Below, one piece after another: positions 58,201 to 64,000 of a stretch of DNA of 64,000 nucleotides; position 1 is the first letter of the stretch, and each line of letters opens with the position of its first letter. Position numbers and translations under genes: made by a program. Location: contig NC_134879.1 in assembly GCF_041734735.1 (NCBI RefSeq), forward strand, positions 7,871,310 to 7,935,309, in the 5' to 3' direction. The DNA is from Babylonia areolata (taxonomy: Eukaryota; Mollusca; Gastropoda; Neogastropoda; Buccinidae). Under the pieces are notes generated by a model that made no database searches, was not told the DNA's origin, and saw nothing but the letters and a program-made list of their open reading frames with translations.

Positions 58201-58976
58201 AATGATTCTCTTTCATACAAGAAATGCAGTTCATTCAGCATTGTACATAAATCAGTTCTTTTATCTTGTGCAATAAATATTGTTTCTGAAATGAGTTACA
58301 ACTTCAGAGTAAAACTGCAGACTTAACCAGAATATAAAGCACAACAAACAAAGGAATCAACAGACAGAACTGATTCTGGTGGCACCAAATGCGAACAGTG
58401 GGCAAGAAGGATTTTCTTACCAATGCCACTCTGTCTTTCAGGAAGGCACGAGTGACATCACATCCACAAAATTGGCGCGCAAGGCTTGTTCTTTCTAAGT
58501 ATTGGTGGCCCCACACCCATGATGTATGGGAATGCAAGGTTTATTCTTTGGAGAGTATGGGTGTGCTGACACCCACAACGTACTGGGACGCTTATTGTTT
58601 GTTTATTTCTTTGTTTAGGGAAAAAACAAATTTTCCATTGATTTGTAGTATGATACATTAAGGACAATAACATGAAATTTAATGGAAGTGGTTTCAAAAT
58701 TACCCGAGTTACAGAGCAAAAAACGTGTTGGTGATTTCATACCCTCTGTGTATGGGAAAGGTTTAAAGGAAACAAACAGAAAACTCCATAGTTAAAGCAG
58801 ACAACTGTTTTGTGATGGGTAGTTTTTGAGAAAAGTTATAAGCTTATTTCATGTATGTGTGTGTGTTTTCAGAAGAACCCAAAATTGAGCCCAAGGTCGA
58901 GAAAGTGGAAAAGACAGAGGACAAATCTTCTGGAAATATGAAGCCACCTCCAGAGAAAAAAGCCAAACTAAGATAA
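28436..58976 (+). CDS. MED6: MED6, Mediator complex subunit 6 (gene span, 8 exons)
   Basis: A subunit of the Mediator head module, which links activators to RNA polymerase II in the nucleus. Exons: 28436-28448, 30820-30982, 34920-35011, 36328-36410, 42778-42817, 47648-47716, 55273-55413 and 58873-58976. All junctions are GT-AG and the phases agree. The joined frame is 705 nt (234 residues plus stop; human is 246). Signature blocks: [100 protein letters not shown] and a basic C-terminal end [11 protein letters not shown] Lys/Glu-rich coil-like stretch is coded by exon 7. The introns total almost 30 kb and carry most of the mobile elements here. I see no defect in any exon. Confidence 0.98.
28642..29098 (+). 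repeat. Dispersed repeat with TGACTCACTTGTGTAAACAA end, interrupted copy
   Basis: The same family as 6861-7116 in the other orientation. Its internal TTAA is occupied by the MITE at 28680-28903. After the TG tract it has an internal deletion, jumping from AACTTTAACA to AGAATACAAAAAATAT, and it ends AGTCTTGAAGGCCTTGCCTC. It lies in MED6 intron 1. Confidence 0.88.
28680..28903 (+). mobile_element. TTAA-flanked MITE (piggyBac-like), copy 2
   Basis: 224 bp between TTAA at 28676-28679 and 28904-28907. The ends CTCTCTCCATACGAACGGC and CGTACTGAGTGAG match the copy at 18600-18823, which has the same length. Confidence 0.92.
29954..30004. repeat. (AC)n microsatellite after a dispersed-repeat end
   Basis: About 25 units. 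Just before it, 29868-29950 (AATAATAATGG...CAAAGTGCTTTACAAT) looks like the end of a common dispersed repeat with ATA-rich tail. Confidence 0.9.
30820..30982 (+). CDS. MED6: MED6 exon 2
   Basis: Acceptor TTTGCACAG, donor GTAAGA, phases 1 in and 2 out. It encodes the strongly conserved block [17 protein letters not shown] ... [20 protein letters not shown] ... MQRLNPDQL. Confidence 0.98.
31156..31606. repeat. Unknown segment bounded by a direct repeat
   Basis: AGTGCCCAGTTGGCACTCAA (near 31170) recurs as AGTGCCCAACTGGCACTCAA (near 31582), each a near-palindrome (TGCC...GGCA). Between them is a broken frame ([20 protein letters not shown]) that I cannot assign. A (CA)n tract of about 80 bp follows at 31630-31711. 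Confidence 0.6.
31630..31711. repeat. (CA)n microsatellite
   Basis: About 40 units with one CATA interruption. Confidence 0.97.
31815..32520 (+). mobile_element. LINE C-terminal fragment with restriction-like endonuclease domain
   Basis: It encodes a CCHC-type zinc motif ([17 protein letters not shown]) then, across a stop and a frame change, [11 protein letters not shown] ... [17 protein letters not shown] ... KTEKY. RPD-(about 14)-ELT with a downstream K..KY fits the PD-(D/E)XK nuclease found at the C terminus of R2-type and related early-branching LINEs. [17 protein letters not shown] and the basic [10 protein letters not shown] end follow in further frames. No RT is left. It lies in MED6 intron 2. 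Family inferred from motif order. Confidence 0.7.
32535..32550 (+). repeat. Short TTAGGG-type repeat at the LINE 3' end
   Basis: TAGGGTTAGGGTTAGG, about 2.7 units of the animal telomere repeat, lies directly after the end of the LINE fragment. Confidence 0.85.
33170..34040. repeat. Cluster of interrupted (CA)n tracts
   Basis: CA tracts at 33190-33235, 33625-33665 and 33720-34035. All open frames across them are repeat by-products. The stretch 33300-33600 has no gene-like feature. Confidence 0.9.
34654..34917. repeat. (TG)n tracts, the second forming the MED6 exon 3 acceptor region
   Basis: A (GT)n tract covers 34654-34686. A second, 34874-34917, made of TG with CG interruptions, runs straight into the CAG acceptor of exon 3. 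No polypyrimidine tract separates them. Confidence 0.93.
34920..35011 (+). CDS. MED6: MED6 exon 3
   Basis: 92 bases, phases 2 in and 1 out, donor GTCAGG. It encodes [20 protein letters not shown] and [10 protein letters not shown]. The acceptor lies at the end of a TG repeat. Confidence 0.97.
35040..35655 (+). repeat. Dispersed repeat, copy 2
   Basis: Inverted relative of 22880-23370. It starts near CCCATAGCCTTTTACAGTCA and passes AAGTCCAGCGCCTGACC, CTCCCAGGTCAGTATGTGCA and CATTGGGTTATGGAAACA. No tRNA-like boxes noted. Confidence 0.65.
36328..36410 (+). CDS. MED6: MED6 exon 4
   Basis: 83 bases, acceptor TATGCAG, donor GTAAGG. It encodes [20 protein letters not shown] and SVINSRI, almost the human sequence. 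Confidence 0.98.
36589..40776 (-). mobile_element. RTE-like LINE, full length, nearly intact
   Basis: It is flanked by AAAATCTGTAATT at 36576-36588 and 40777-40789, a 13-bp TSD. On the minus strand it starts with repeated GGTCA units (CAGGTCAGGTCAGGTCATTA) after an A/T run, has a 5' UTR of about 700 bp, one long frame, and a 3' end of (ACC)n. It is related to, but distinct from, the copies at 660-3159 and 14092-17952. It lies antisense in MED6 intron 4 and is the youngest-looking LINE here. Confidence 0.95.
36694..40041 (-). CDS. RTE-like LINE endonuclease-RT polyprotein, one in-frame stop
   Basis: 1,116 codons in one frame, broken only by TGA at 37876-37878 (MQA-stop-VQVNG; relatives have Arg, so CGA to TGA is likely). 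From the N terminus: APE endonuclease ([75 protein letters not shown]), linker ([20 protein letters not shown]), RT ([92 protein letters not shown] with the catalytic ADD), post-RT domain ([39 protein letters not shown]) and a final C2H2 finger ([20 protein letters not shown], then R-I-H). The first ATG shown may not be the true start. Confidence 0.93.
40790..42240. other. MED6 intron 4, no gene recognised
   Basis: AT-rich DNA with a G-rich tract (42059-42095). A phrase on TGCCTGACTGCCCAGGGCAAG (41448-41468) recurs loosely as GCCTGGGCAAG near 42182. No exon seen. Confidence 0.4.
42258..42548. repeat. (CA)n microsatellites
   Basis: CA tracts at 42258-42306 and 42516-42548. Confidence 0.93.
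42778..42817 (+). CDS. MED6: MED6 exon 5 (40 nt)
   Basis: A 40-base exon, acceptor TTCCAG, donor GTAAGT, phase 0 in and 1 out. It encodes [13 protein letters not shown], lining up with human LTAVHGIQSAFDE. Confidence 0.95.
42965..45811. mobile_element. TTAA/TIR DNA transposon (piggyBac-like), copy 1
   Basis: 2,847 bp between TTAA at 42961-42964 and 45812-45815. The ends are CCAGTTGAGTGCC and, inverted, CCAGTAGAGTGCC (12 of 13 match). A second repeat of the right end lies just inside (GGACGTTAGTGGATGCCTTA / GGACGTCAGCTGACATCTTA, near 45740 and 45778). No intact transposase is seen. Minus-strand pieces near 45060-45170 faintly recall the Cys-rich piggyBac C terminus, which I treat as weak. It lies in MED6 intron 5. 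A second copy is at 49438-55113. Confidence 0.85.
44090..44775. repeat. Two-unit tandem duplication inside the transposon
   Basis: Units of about 340 bp begin with ATTGAACTAGCAMRATCAGG (near 44093 and 44436) and share GGAAGATCGT, GGAGGTCCGG and CTTGCAACTTT. The copies have diverged clearly. Confidence 0.85.
45875..46830 (+). repeat. Diverged relative of the TGACTCACTTGTG repeat
   Basis: A TG tract and GTCCATTGTAAATTTTAACA (45896-45915), then CTTTGTCTGCCAATACCAAA, echo the repeat at 6861-7116. The end AAGTCTTGAAGGTCTTGCAT (46811-46830) matches its other end. A second dispersed repeat (46444-46590) lies inside. Confidence 0.6.
46444..46590 (+). repeat. Dispersed repeat (CGCTATATAAAT family), copy 2
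   Basis: Matches 28008-28151 closely: CTCTTCCTTGTCTTCAGTTT, GTTATGCATGCGTGTGAATG and CAGCGCTATATAAAT, with an ATT tail. Confidence 0.78.
47648..47716 (+). CDS. MED6: MED6 exon 6
   Basis: 69 bases, acceptor TGTACAG, donor GTGAAT, phase 1 at both ends. It encodes [20 protein letters not shown], matching human [17 protein letters not shown]. Confidence 0.97.
47868..49010 (-). mobile_element. L2/CR1-like LINE 3' fragment
   Basis: On the minus strand it encodes the end of RT and the post-RT region: [61 protein letters not shown] and [17 protein letters not shown] 3' UTR follows with AATAAAGATCATTTTGACTT and a (TTGAC)n tail at 47868-47880. 5'-truncated, with one stop in the readable part. It lies in MED6 intron 6, antisense. 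Confidence 0.85.
49438..55113. mobile_element. TTAA/TIR DNA transposon (piggyBac-like), copy 2, with LINE inside
   Basis: Ends CCAGTTCAGTGCC and, inverted, CCAGTAGAGTGCC. The body matches copy 1 at both sides but lacks about 1.5 kb corresponding to 43460-45000. Flanks read TAAA and TTTG, so the TTAA target has decayed. A 4.4-kb I-type LINE sits at 50259-54660. It lies in MED6 intron 6. Confidence 0.85.
50259..54660 (+). mobile_element. I-type LINE with RNase H, near full length, decayed
   Basis: Flanked by TGGATGGA at 50251-50258 and 54661-54668. Copy 1 of the host transposon (near 45322) keeps the unfilled site. A GC-rich 5' part leads to the endonuclease ([30 protein letters not shown]), RT ([70 protein letters not shown]), RNase H ([18 protein letters not shown]) and a C-terminal zinc motif ([17 protein letters not shown]). 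The 3' end is (GAA)n. Many stops and frame changes, plus a 125-bp tandem duplication at 51139-51385, make it inactive. Confidence 0.92.
55170..55213. repeat. (TG)n microsatellite
   Basis: About 21 units, 60 bp before MED6 exon 7. Confidence 0.95.
55273..55413 (+). CDS. MED6: MED6 exon 7
   Basis: 141 bases, acceptor GTGCTCAG, donor GTCTGT, phase 1 at both ends. It encodes a Lys/Glu-rich helix, then [20 protein letters not shown] and [12 protein letters not shown]. The FQRQRVD core is shared with human MED6. Confidence 0.96.
55690..55945. repeat. Minisatellite, unit about 58 bp, 4-5 copies
   Basis: Units contain CTGTACGTCGTGGGTGTACA and AACCCATGGTTTCT. Copies differ by several bases. MED6 intron 7. 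Confidence 0.9.
56140..57440. other. MED6 intron 7: simple repeats, no gene
   Basis: Poly(A) at 56145-56168; CA tracts at 56552-56578, 56740-56824 and 57357-57422. At 57135-57255 a unit of about 66 bp (TTGTGATTCCTGCA, TTTGGGTTTGTRAAC) is present twice in tandem. Confidence 0.8.
57531..57955 (+). mobile_element. tRNA-derived SINE, copy 2
   Basis: A box TGGCCTAGAGGTAACGTG (57542-57559), B box GGTTCGAATCC (57593-57603), then a body with AGCATGCACTTAGTGCACAT and AAAATTCTGTAGAAAAATCC, and a tail of CAATACAATACAGTAC units. It matches the minus-strand copy at 8556-8981. Confidence 0.9.
58873..58976 (+). CDS. MED6: MED6 exon 8 (stop)
   Basis: 104 bases after TTTTCAG. It encodes [19 protein letters not shown] and [10 protein letters not shown] with TAA at 58974-58976. 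The basic end parallels human PPEKRMRLQ. Confidence 0.96.
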
Positions 58977-59005
58977 TGTTTGTGTGTGTTTGTGTGCATG
59001 AGGTA

Positions 59006-59011
59006 AATAAA
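59006..59011 (+). terminator. MED6: MED6 poly(A) signal
   Basis: AATAAA 30 bases after the stop codon, followed by a TG-rich stretch (59031-59042) that could serve as the downstream element. Confidence 0.75.
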
Positions 59012-59280
59012 TGAGAGAGAATCTTGATGGAATGTGTATGTGTCCAAACATGAATGCATGGGATTGTTGTTGGTTTTCTTTTTCCTCTTAACCCCACCCC
59101 ACGCCCCCTCTTCCACCCCATATTGTGTATGTGCGCATGTGCTAATTGAAAGAGTTTTAACCTAAATCACCATCAAGTGAAGAAACAACAACCTATAAGA
59201 AGAAAATGAGAGCATGTATGAATTGAAGACTATGAAGAAGAAAACGAATGCACATATGAATTGTAGACCATTATGTCAAA

Positions 59281-60605
59281 CAAGATTTCTCGCACTCTCT
59301 CGCATGTAGAGAGAAATCATGGGATTGGGAGAAATCATGGTCGCTCCCCTCCCACGTTTTCTCTCAATTGCAAAAAATCATGGGGATCGCCCCCACGATT
59401 CCTCACAATGTATGAGAAATCGTGGGAAGTTACCTTTATTTTTATCAAACATATTTCCTTTTTATATTGGAGTTTGTTTCTTGTCTTTTCCCAATGCATA
59501 TCTTAGAGAAAAATGACAGAGAAAAAGGGGGGTTACGATAACAATGATCATGATAATGACAGTGGCATTAGCAAAGACATGAACAGTAATGAGACTGAAA
59601 CAACTATTGATTGTATTTCACATCAGATGGATCACTGCAATGCATCAACCTCACATTTAACATCAGAAATCAATGGCAAACAACAAACTTCAGGCAATGT
59701 GTATAACTCAAACAGAAATATAATATAACATGACTTGAACCAAATCTTTCCTGGATGTTGGGAATAACATCAAAATGATTCAACTTTCTCCATAAATGTG
59801 ATAGCAAAAAATGTGTTTCACAATGCTTTACCCTCATGTAGGGCACGTGAAAACTGGACTGAATAGTTTTGATGTTTGTTGTGATGCAACCTTTTCTGTC
59901 ACATTTATTTAGAATGTTCTTCATTTCATGCTTGCTCATTTGTTTATCTGTTTGTGTCAGCAAGATGGCACTAAAAATAGATTCTCAGTTTCATAGAAGA
60001 CACTTTGAACATGAAAAAGATCCTCAGTTTCATAGAAGACACTTTGAACATGAAAATGTTTTAAAAACAGAGTGAAAGAAGACCAAATCAACCAGCCAAG
60101 TAAACACATACGAGCACACACACACACACACGCACACACACACACAGGCACACGCATACTCACTCAACCACTCACTCACTGACATACACATATTCACACT
60201 TTTTTAAACCAGTACTGTGCCATCACCTTCACCATCTATTGTTGATGTCTTTGCTAACGCCACTGTCATTATCATAATTGTCTTTGTCGTTTCTCCCATT
60301 TCTCGTTTCTTTTTTTCTTGGTCATTTTTCTCTTAGATTTGCATTGGGAAAAGACAAGAAACAAACTCCGATGACAAAGGAAATATTTTTGAAAAAAAAT
60401 AAAGGGGACTATCCACGATTTCTCACACATTGCGAGAAATCATAGGGGCGCCCCCCATGAGAAAATTAGAGAAAACGTGAGAGGGGAACGACCATGATGC
60501 AATCTCATGATTTCTCTCAAAGTTAGAGAAATTGTGGGGGCACCCCTCACGATTTCTCTCAAACTGAGAGAAATTGTGGGATTGCGAGAAATCGTGGGCT
60601 TACAC
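59281..60605. mobile_element. Foldback element with long inverted arms
   Basis: The left arm (59281 to about 59590) is matched by an inverted right arm (about 60240-60605). Both arms are built from GAGAAATCGTGGG / CCCACGATTTCTC boxes in both orientations, followed by GGAGTTTGTTTCTTGTC, TTTTCCCAATGCA and GACAGTGGCRTTAGCAAAGA. The spacer holds a 38-bp tandem pair (59979-60057, TTTCATAGAAGACACTTTGA). No transposase seen, so non-autonomous. Confidence 0.88.
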
Positions 60606-60652
60606 CCCAGATACAGTTGATATAATTAATTAGACTGCCCTTTTGGCTTTAA

Positions 60653-61280
60653 CTCACTTCAGACGATGGACCCCAGTTGAGGCCCTACTGTTTGCAACTG
60701 TTTCAGACGAAGGAGGCTTTATAACATATTGAATTTTTGGAGTGGCACCTACTTTGCATACTAATGTCGTAAGCTAAAAGTATCTTAATTGACCTTTCCA
60801 CTGTCCGCTGCGACCAAGAAATGCTGAGTTTGTTGTTGTGCTTGCAAGCCGGAGAAAAATTTTAGCGGTGACTGCTTCACATGAACAGTGCGTGTCAACA
60901 ATGGCATCTTCCCATTCACAAAGCAGACAAGGGTTTCAGACAAAGGAGCCCAATCGGGGTTTTATAACTGTTTCAAACTCATTGTGCTTTCCTGGGTCCA
61001 TATTGAACTGATCAGTGAAGGCAAATTTCAAACAAAAATTATGGATATTTCATCATCTCAATGGAAGGTAGCATGAAAGAGGATTTTTTACATACTGTCC
61101 CCAACTAATTCATTGTGTTACTGATCAGTTTGGAAAACTTCAGTTCAAAACTTAAACATTGTTTTTTTTGTGATTTAAAAAAAATTTTTTTTTTATATTT
61201 TTAAAAACATTTCTTTATACTAACCCATACAAATGGGCTGTCTGTTGGGAAAATCAGGGGAGCAAACTGGCAGTACTGAG
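60653..61280. mobile_element. TTAA-flanked element, probably piggyBac-like
   Basis: 628 bp between TTAA at 60649-60652 and 61281-61284, with short ends CTCACTTCAG and, inverted, CTCAGTACTG. The right end recalls the MITE end (CTCAGTACGG). No coding capacity. Confidence 0.6.
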
Positions 61281-61779
61281 TTAAACAACTATGGGACCTT
61301 AAGGTTTTTTTTAACCATGTTAGATAAACACACTATATTACACAAACATACACAATATCTAAAATAATGGCAGTCAGCAAATCATGTGGACAGTTATATG
61401 AGGGGATGGAGATGCTTCCAATAAAACCCTATTCGCAGTAAAATGGCTGGGTAAAAAGCGCAGATGTGGTTCCCACAACACTTTCCAAAGCGACTGCAGA
61501 AAATCTCTCAAATCAGAGCTACAGCCTCCATCAGCTGTTTGTGTGAATCAACTTTTATTCCATCAGCGAGTCAAATCACACAAAACTTTGGCCACAGTGC
61601 CTCCATTAATACGTTAGTGTCTTTTCTGCCTTTGGTTCATATTTGTACATGTTTTAATTCACTTTTATATTGGCACAAAAAATCTTGAGATAATGTCCAC
61701 TCAGCTAGAAATGGTGTAGCATGCAACAGAAATATATATATATTTTCTTAACAACTAGTTTCTTGCTGATGAAGGAAAT

Positions 61780-62455
61780 ACAGTAGACTGAGCAACACGC
61801 TAGATGCCACCCCTCGTGGCAACGTGTGTGTGCATGTGTCACTAAGGAGAGGTGTGTGTGAAAGCTGTGATATGTAGGATTGTATGTGTGTATGTGTATA
61901 TTGGGCATTGGGATGTGTGTGTCTGTATAGGGGGTATTGTGGGAGCTACACAATATATGAATGTGCATTTGTTTGTGTGTGTGGGGGGGGTTGGGGGGTG
62001 GGGTATGGGCATGTGTCTGTGTGTGTGCCATGGAAGCTGTGATTCATAGGAATGTGTCTGTGTGGGTGGGGGAGGGGTAACTTGAAAGATGGGGAATGTG
62101 AGTGTTTATGTGTTGGGACTTGTGTGCTTTTATATGCAGTGCTGGGCCTGTGTACATTTGTTTGTGCTTTCATTTCTGTGAGACTGCATATTTGTTACAT
62201 ATCTGTTGTACAGGTTTATGAGTGTGTGTGTGTGGGCGTGCATGTGTCTGTGTGTTTATTTACATTTATTTGCTTCTTTATTATTATTGTCTTTTTTCTA
62301 CATTTTATTTTATTTCTTTATCTATTGTTTATTTATCTTTATTTTATTCTGTTTTTAGAATTATTTACTTATTTTTATTTTATTCTATTTTTATAAATAC
62401 TAATTTATTCTAATTTATTCATTCGTTAATTTGATGACATCCATTTATTTGTTTA
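61780..62455. repeat. TG-rich tract and dispersed repeat
   Basis: TG-rich, low complexity, then a block at 62110-62216 (CAGTGCTGGGCCTGTGTACA, GTGCTTTCATTTCTGTGAGA) that recurs at 47788-47866 and, inverted, at 7262-7352. After that comes an ATTT-rich stretch. Confidence 0.75.
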
Positions 62456-62461
62456 TTTATC

Positions 62462-62598
62462 CTTTTTTTTTCTTCCTCAAGGCCTGACTGGGCTCTTTGG
62501 GTTATGCTGCTGGTCTGTTTAGCAGATGTGGTGTAGCTTATATGGATTTGTCTGAACGCTGTGATGCCTCCTTGAGAAACTGAACTGAACTGAACTGA
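62462..62598 (+). repeat. Short dispersed repeat with CTGAA tail, copy 2
   Basis: CAAGGCCTGACTGGGC, TTTAGCAGATGTGGTGTAGC and TATATGGATTTGTCTGAACG, then AACTGAACTGAACTGAACTG. Matches 5677-5812. Confidence 0.75.
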
Positions 62599-62902
62599 TG
62601 AAGGAAGGTGGCAGAATGGTTAAGCCCAAGGCTACCTGTATGATGAGACAACTTGTCAGCGCAGCGTGTACGCTTCACTGCCACAGTGACAAGATAATTC
62701 ATCACTGAAATAGTTTGACTTTTCCCTGGTTTGTATCCAGTTCGTTGACAGAAACACTGGTTAAACAGCTTTAGCTTGGGGAATCTTTCTAGATTCTACT
62801 GATAGCTAGAAACCCCATCAACATCACGAGCTAGTCCTTTATTTGAATGATTTGGTTGGGTAACTGGCTGTGTTTTGAATCACTCGTCCTATGCTCATCA
62901 AA

Positions 62903-63982
62903 ATGGCGGCATCTCAAGCTGAGTGATCGAGGTGCACCAAAACAACCAAACTGCTTTCTTTCACTGATGTTCAGAAAAAATTGAAGCGTCAACTTGACGA
63001 AGACAGTGATGAACTTTTATTGGATGATTCATAAGAAAACAGTAATGTTGATGAGGTGACGCTATACAGACAGAGCAGACTCCGACCACATGTCAGAGTC
63101 AGAGTGATGTGACTGAAATAGCAGCAATACACTGGGAGCGACATTCATGGCACTGGGCCAACGCAGGGGAAGCACAGAGGTAGAAACAGGGTGAGGGGAC
63201 TGAGGGTAACTGGACAAAGAGTACCGGGTCAGAGAGGAAGAAGAGGAGGGGGGTGGAAGCCAAGGGTGTGTCCATACTGTGTTTGAGGGGATCAAACATT
63301 CAGCCTGTTATTGCTGACTGGTTGTCGACAGTGGACTGAAAAAAGACCCACACAACACATGACTTTTTTCTCTCTTTTTGTAGACGATGATCTCAATCGG
63401 AAAGTTGTTGAGAAAACCTGTTTGTATGCACAGCAGACACTTCAACAGGTACTGGCAAATCCAGGCAGGCAGAAAAAACAGTACCCCAGACTATCAGCAT
63501 GAACAGATACAAAATGTGTTTCAAATGAAACAGTTCTTGGGTCTGACTTTACTGATGGGCATGATGATTTTTTTCAAGAAAACCGATTTGACTGAAAGGA
63601 CTGGACAATCACATCTATGTTTTATTTATCACTTAGTCATAATGAATCGTGAATATGTCTTTTTTTTTTTTATTGTGGTTATTCTAGTATAATTTTGTGA
63701 GTACAGTTATCGTCCATTTGACAAGAAAATATATTTCTGTGCAATGTCCAGACTAATGTTCACAATGAAAGTTGAAAGTTTGACTAAAAACAACAACACT
63801 GATTTCATACAACTGCATATCTTTGGAAAAATACAAAATTGGTAAACATGTGTTTTGTATTCTTTATTCATTTACCTTTCAGAAAATATATACTTTTATG
63901 GGTCTCTCTCCAATAAGAAAGTGCAGAGAATTTTTTGAAAACAGGTTTCCCTTAAATCTTATTTCCTAGGCAATGAGAGGGT
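62903..63982 (+). pseudogene. piggyBac transposase relic
   Basis: Broken frames: ATG at 62903 (MAASQAE, then a stop), FTDVQKKLKRQLDEDSDELL (acidic N terminus), DSDHMSESE near 63079, DDDLNRKVVEKTCLYAQQTL (63384 on) and FQMKQFLGLTLLMGMMIFFK (63522 on). VEKTCLYA and MKQFLGLTLLMGM match the start of the piggyBac DDE domain (usual VEETNRYA and EMKAFLGLLILMGI). The catalytic part is missing. An end like GGCAATGAGAGGG at 63969-63981 followed by TTAT could be the right terminus. Stops and frame changes show it is dead. Confidence 0.7.
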
Positions 63983-64000
63983 TATGATGCTCATGTGCCA

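Noticed and set aside
59513-59728. Asn/Asp-rich open frame of 71 codons
   Set aside because: It begins in the arm of the foldback and runs into its spacer; no sign of a gene.

Overview
This is nuclear DNA from an animal, most likely a gastropod mollusc. Two conserved host genes have short exons scattered through kilobase-scale introns. The rest is a dense mix of LINEs, tRNA-type SINEs, TTAA-flanked piggyBac-like elements, minisatellites and long (CA)n/(TG)n tracts. The mollusc call rests on the look of the repeats and LINE proteins and is an inference. The two host genes are certain enough to anchor everything else.

Host genes. (1) On the minus strand, about 25.35 kb down to 5.22 kb, lies MRPS10 (mitochondrial small-subunit ribosomal protein uS10m) in about six coding exons. 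Four downstream exons join in frame with good splice sites; the 5' two exons are less certain. (2) On the plus strand, 28,436 to 58,976, lies MED6 (Mediator head-module subunit). It has eight coding exons of 13, 163, 92, 83, 40, 69, 141 and 104 nt, which add up to a 234-codon frame plus stop, and a canonical AATAAA 30 nt past the stop. The genes are divergent (head to head), with their start codons about 3.1 kb apart. That gap holds a CR1-like LINE fragment, a CA-rich tract, a pair of GC-centred palindromes and a dispersed repeat.

Region by region. 0.4-4.3 kb: an I-type LINE fragment with RNase H, split by a later antisense RTE-like LINE, with a target-site duplication (TSD) for each event. 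5.2-25.3 kb: MRPS10, whose introns hold a LINE 3' fragment, a foldback, a SINE beside a splice acceptor, a CR1-like LINE with a PHD finger and a 2A-like motif, a full-length RTE-like LINE, and nested inverted repeats with a minisatellite whose unit copies the exon 3 splice donor. 25.5-28.4 kb: the intergenic gap. 28.4-59.0 kb: MED6, whose introns hold a MITE inside an older repeat, a LINE C-terminal restriction-like endonuclease fragment next to TTAGGG repeats, a nearly intact RTE-like LINE, two copies of a TTAA/TIR element (one carrying a 4.4-kb I-type LINE), an L2/CR1-like LINE 3' end and a SINE. 59-64 kb: a foldback with repeated CCCACGATTTCTC boxes, a TTAA-flanked element, a small dispersed repeat and a decayed piggyBac transposase.

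I saw no LTR retrovirus-like element, Polinton, CRISPR array, rRNA or stand-alone tRNA gene. I see no coordinated gene system. The most unusual items are the minisatellite made of splice-donor copies in MRPS10, the TG-repeat splice acceptor of MED6, the 2A-like motif in the CR1-like LINE, and several insertions whose empty sites are also in the window.
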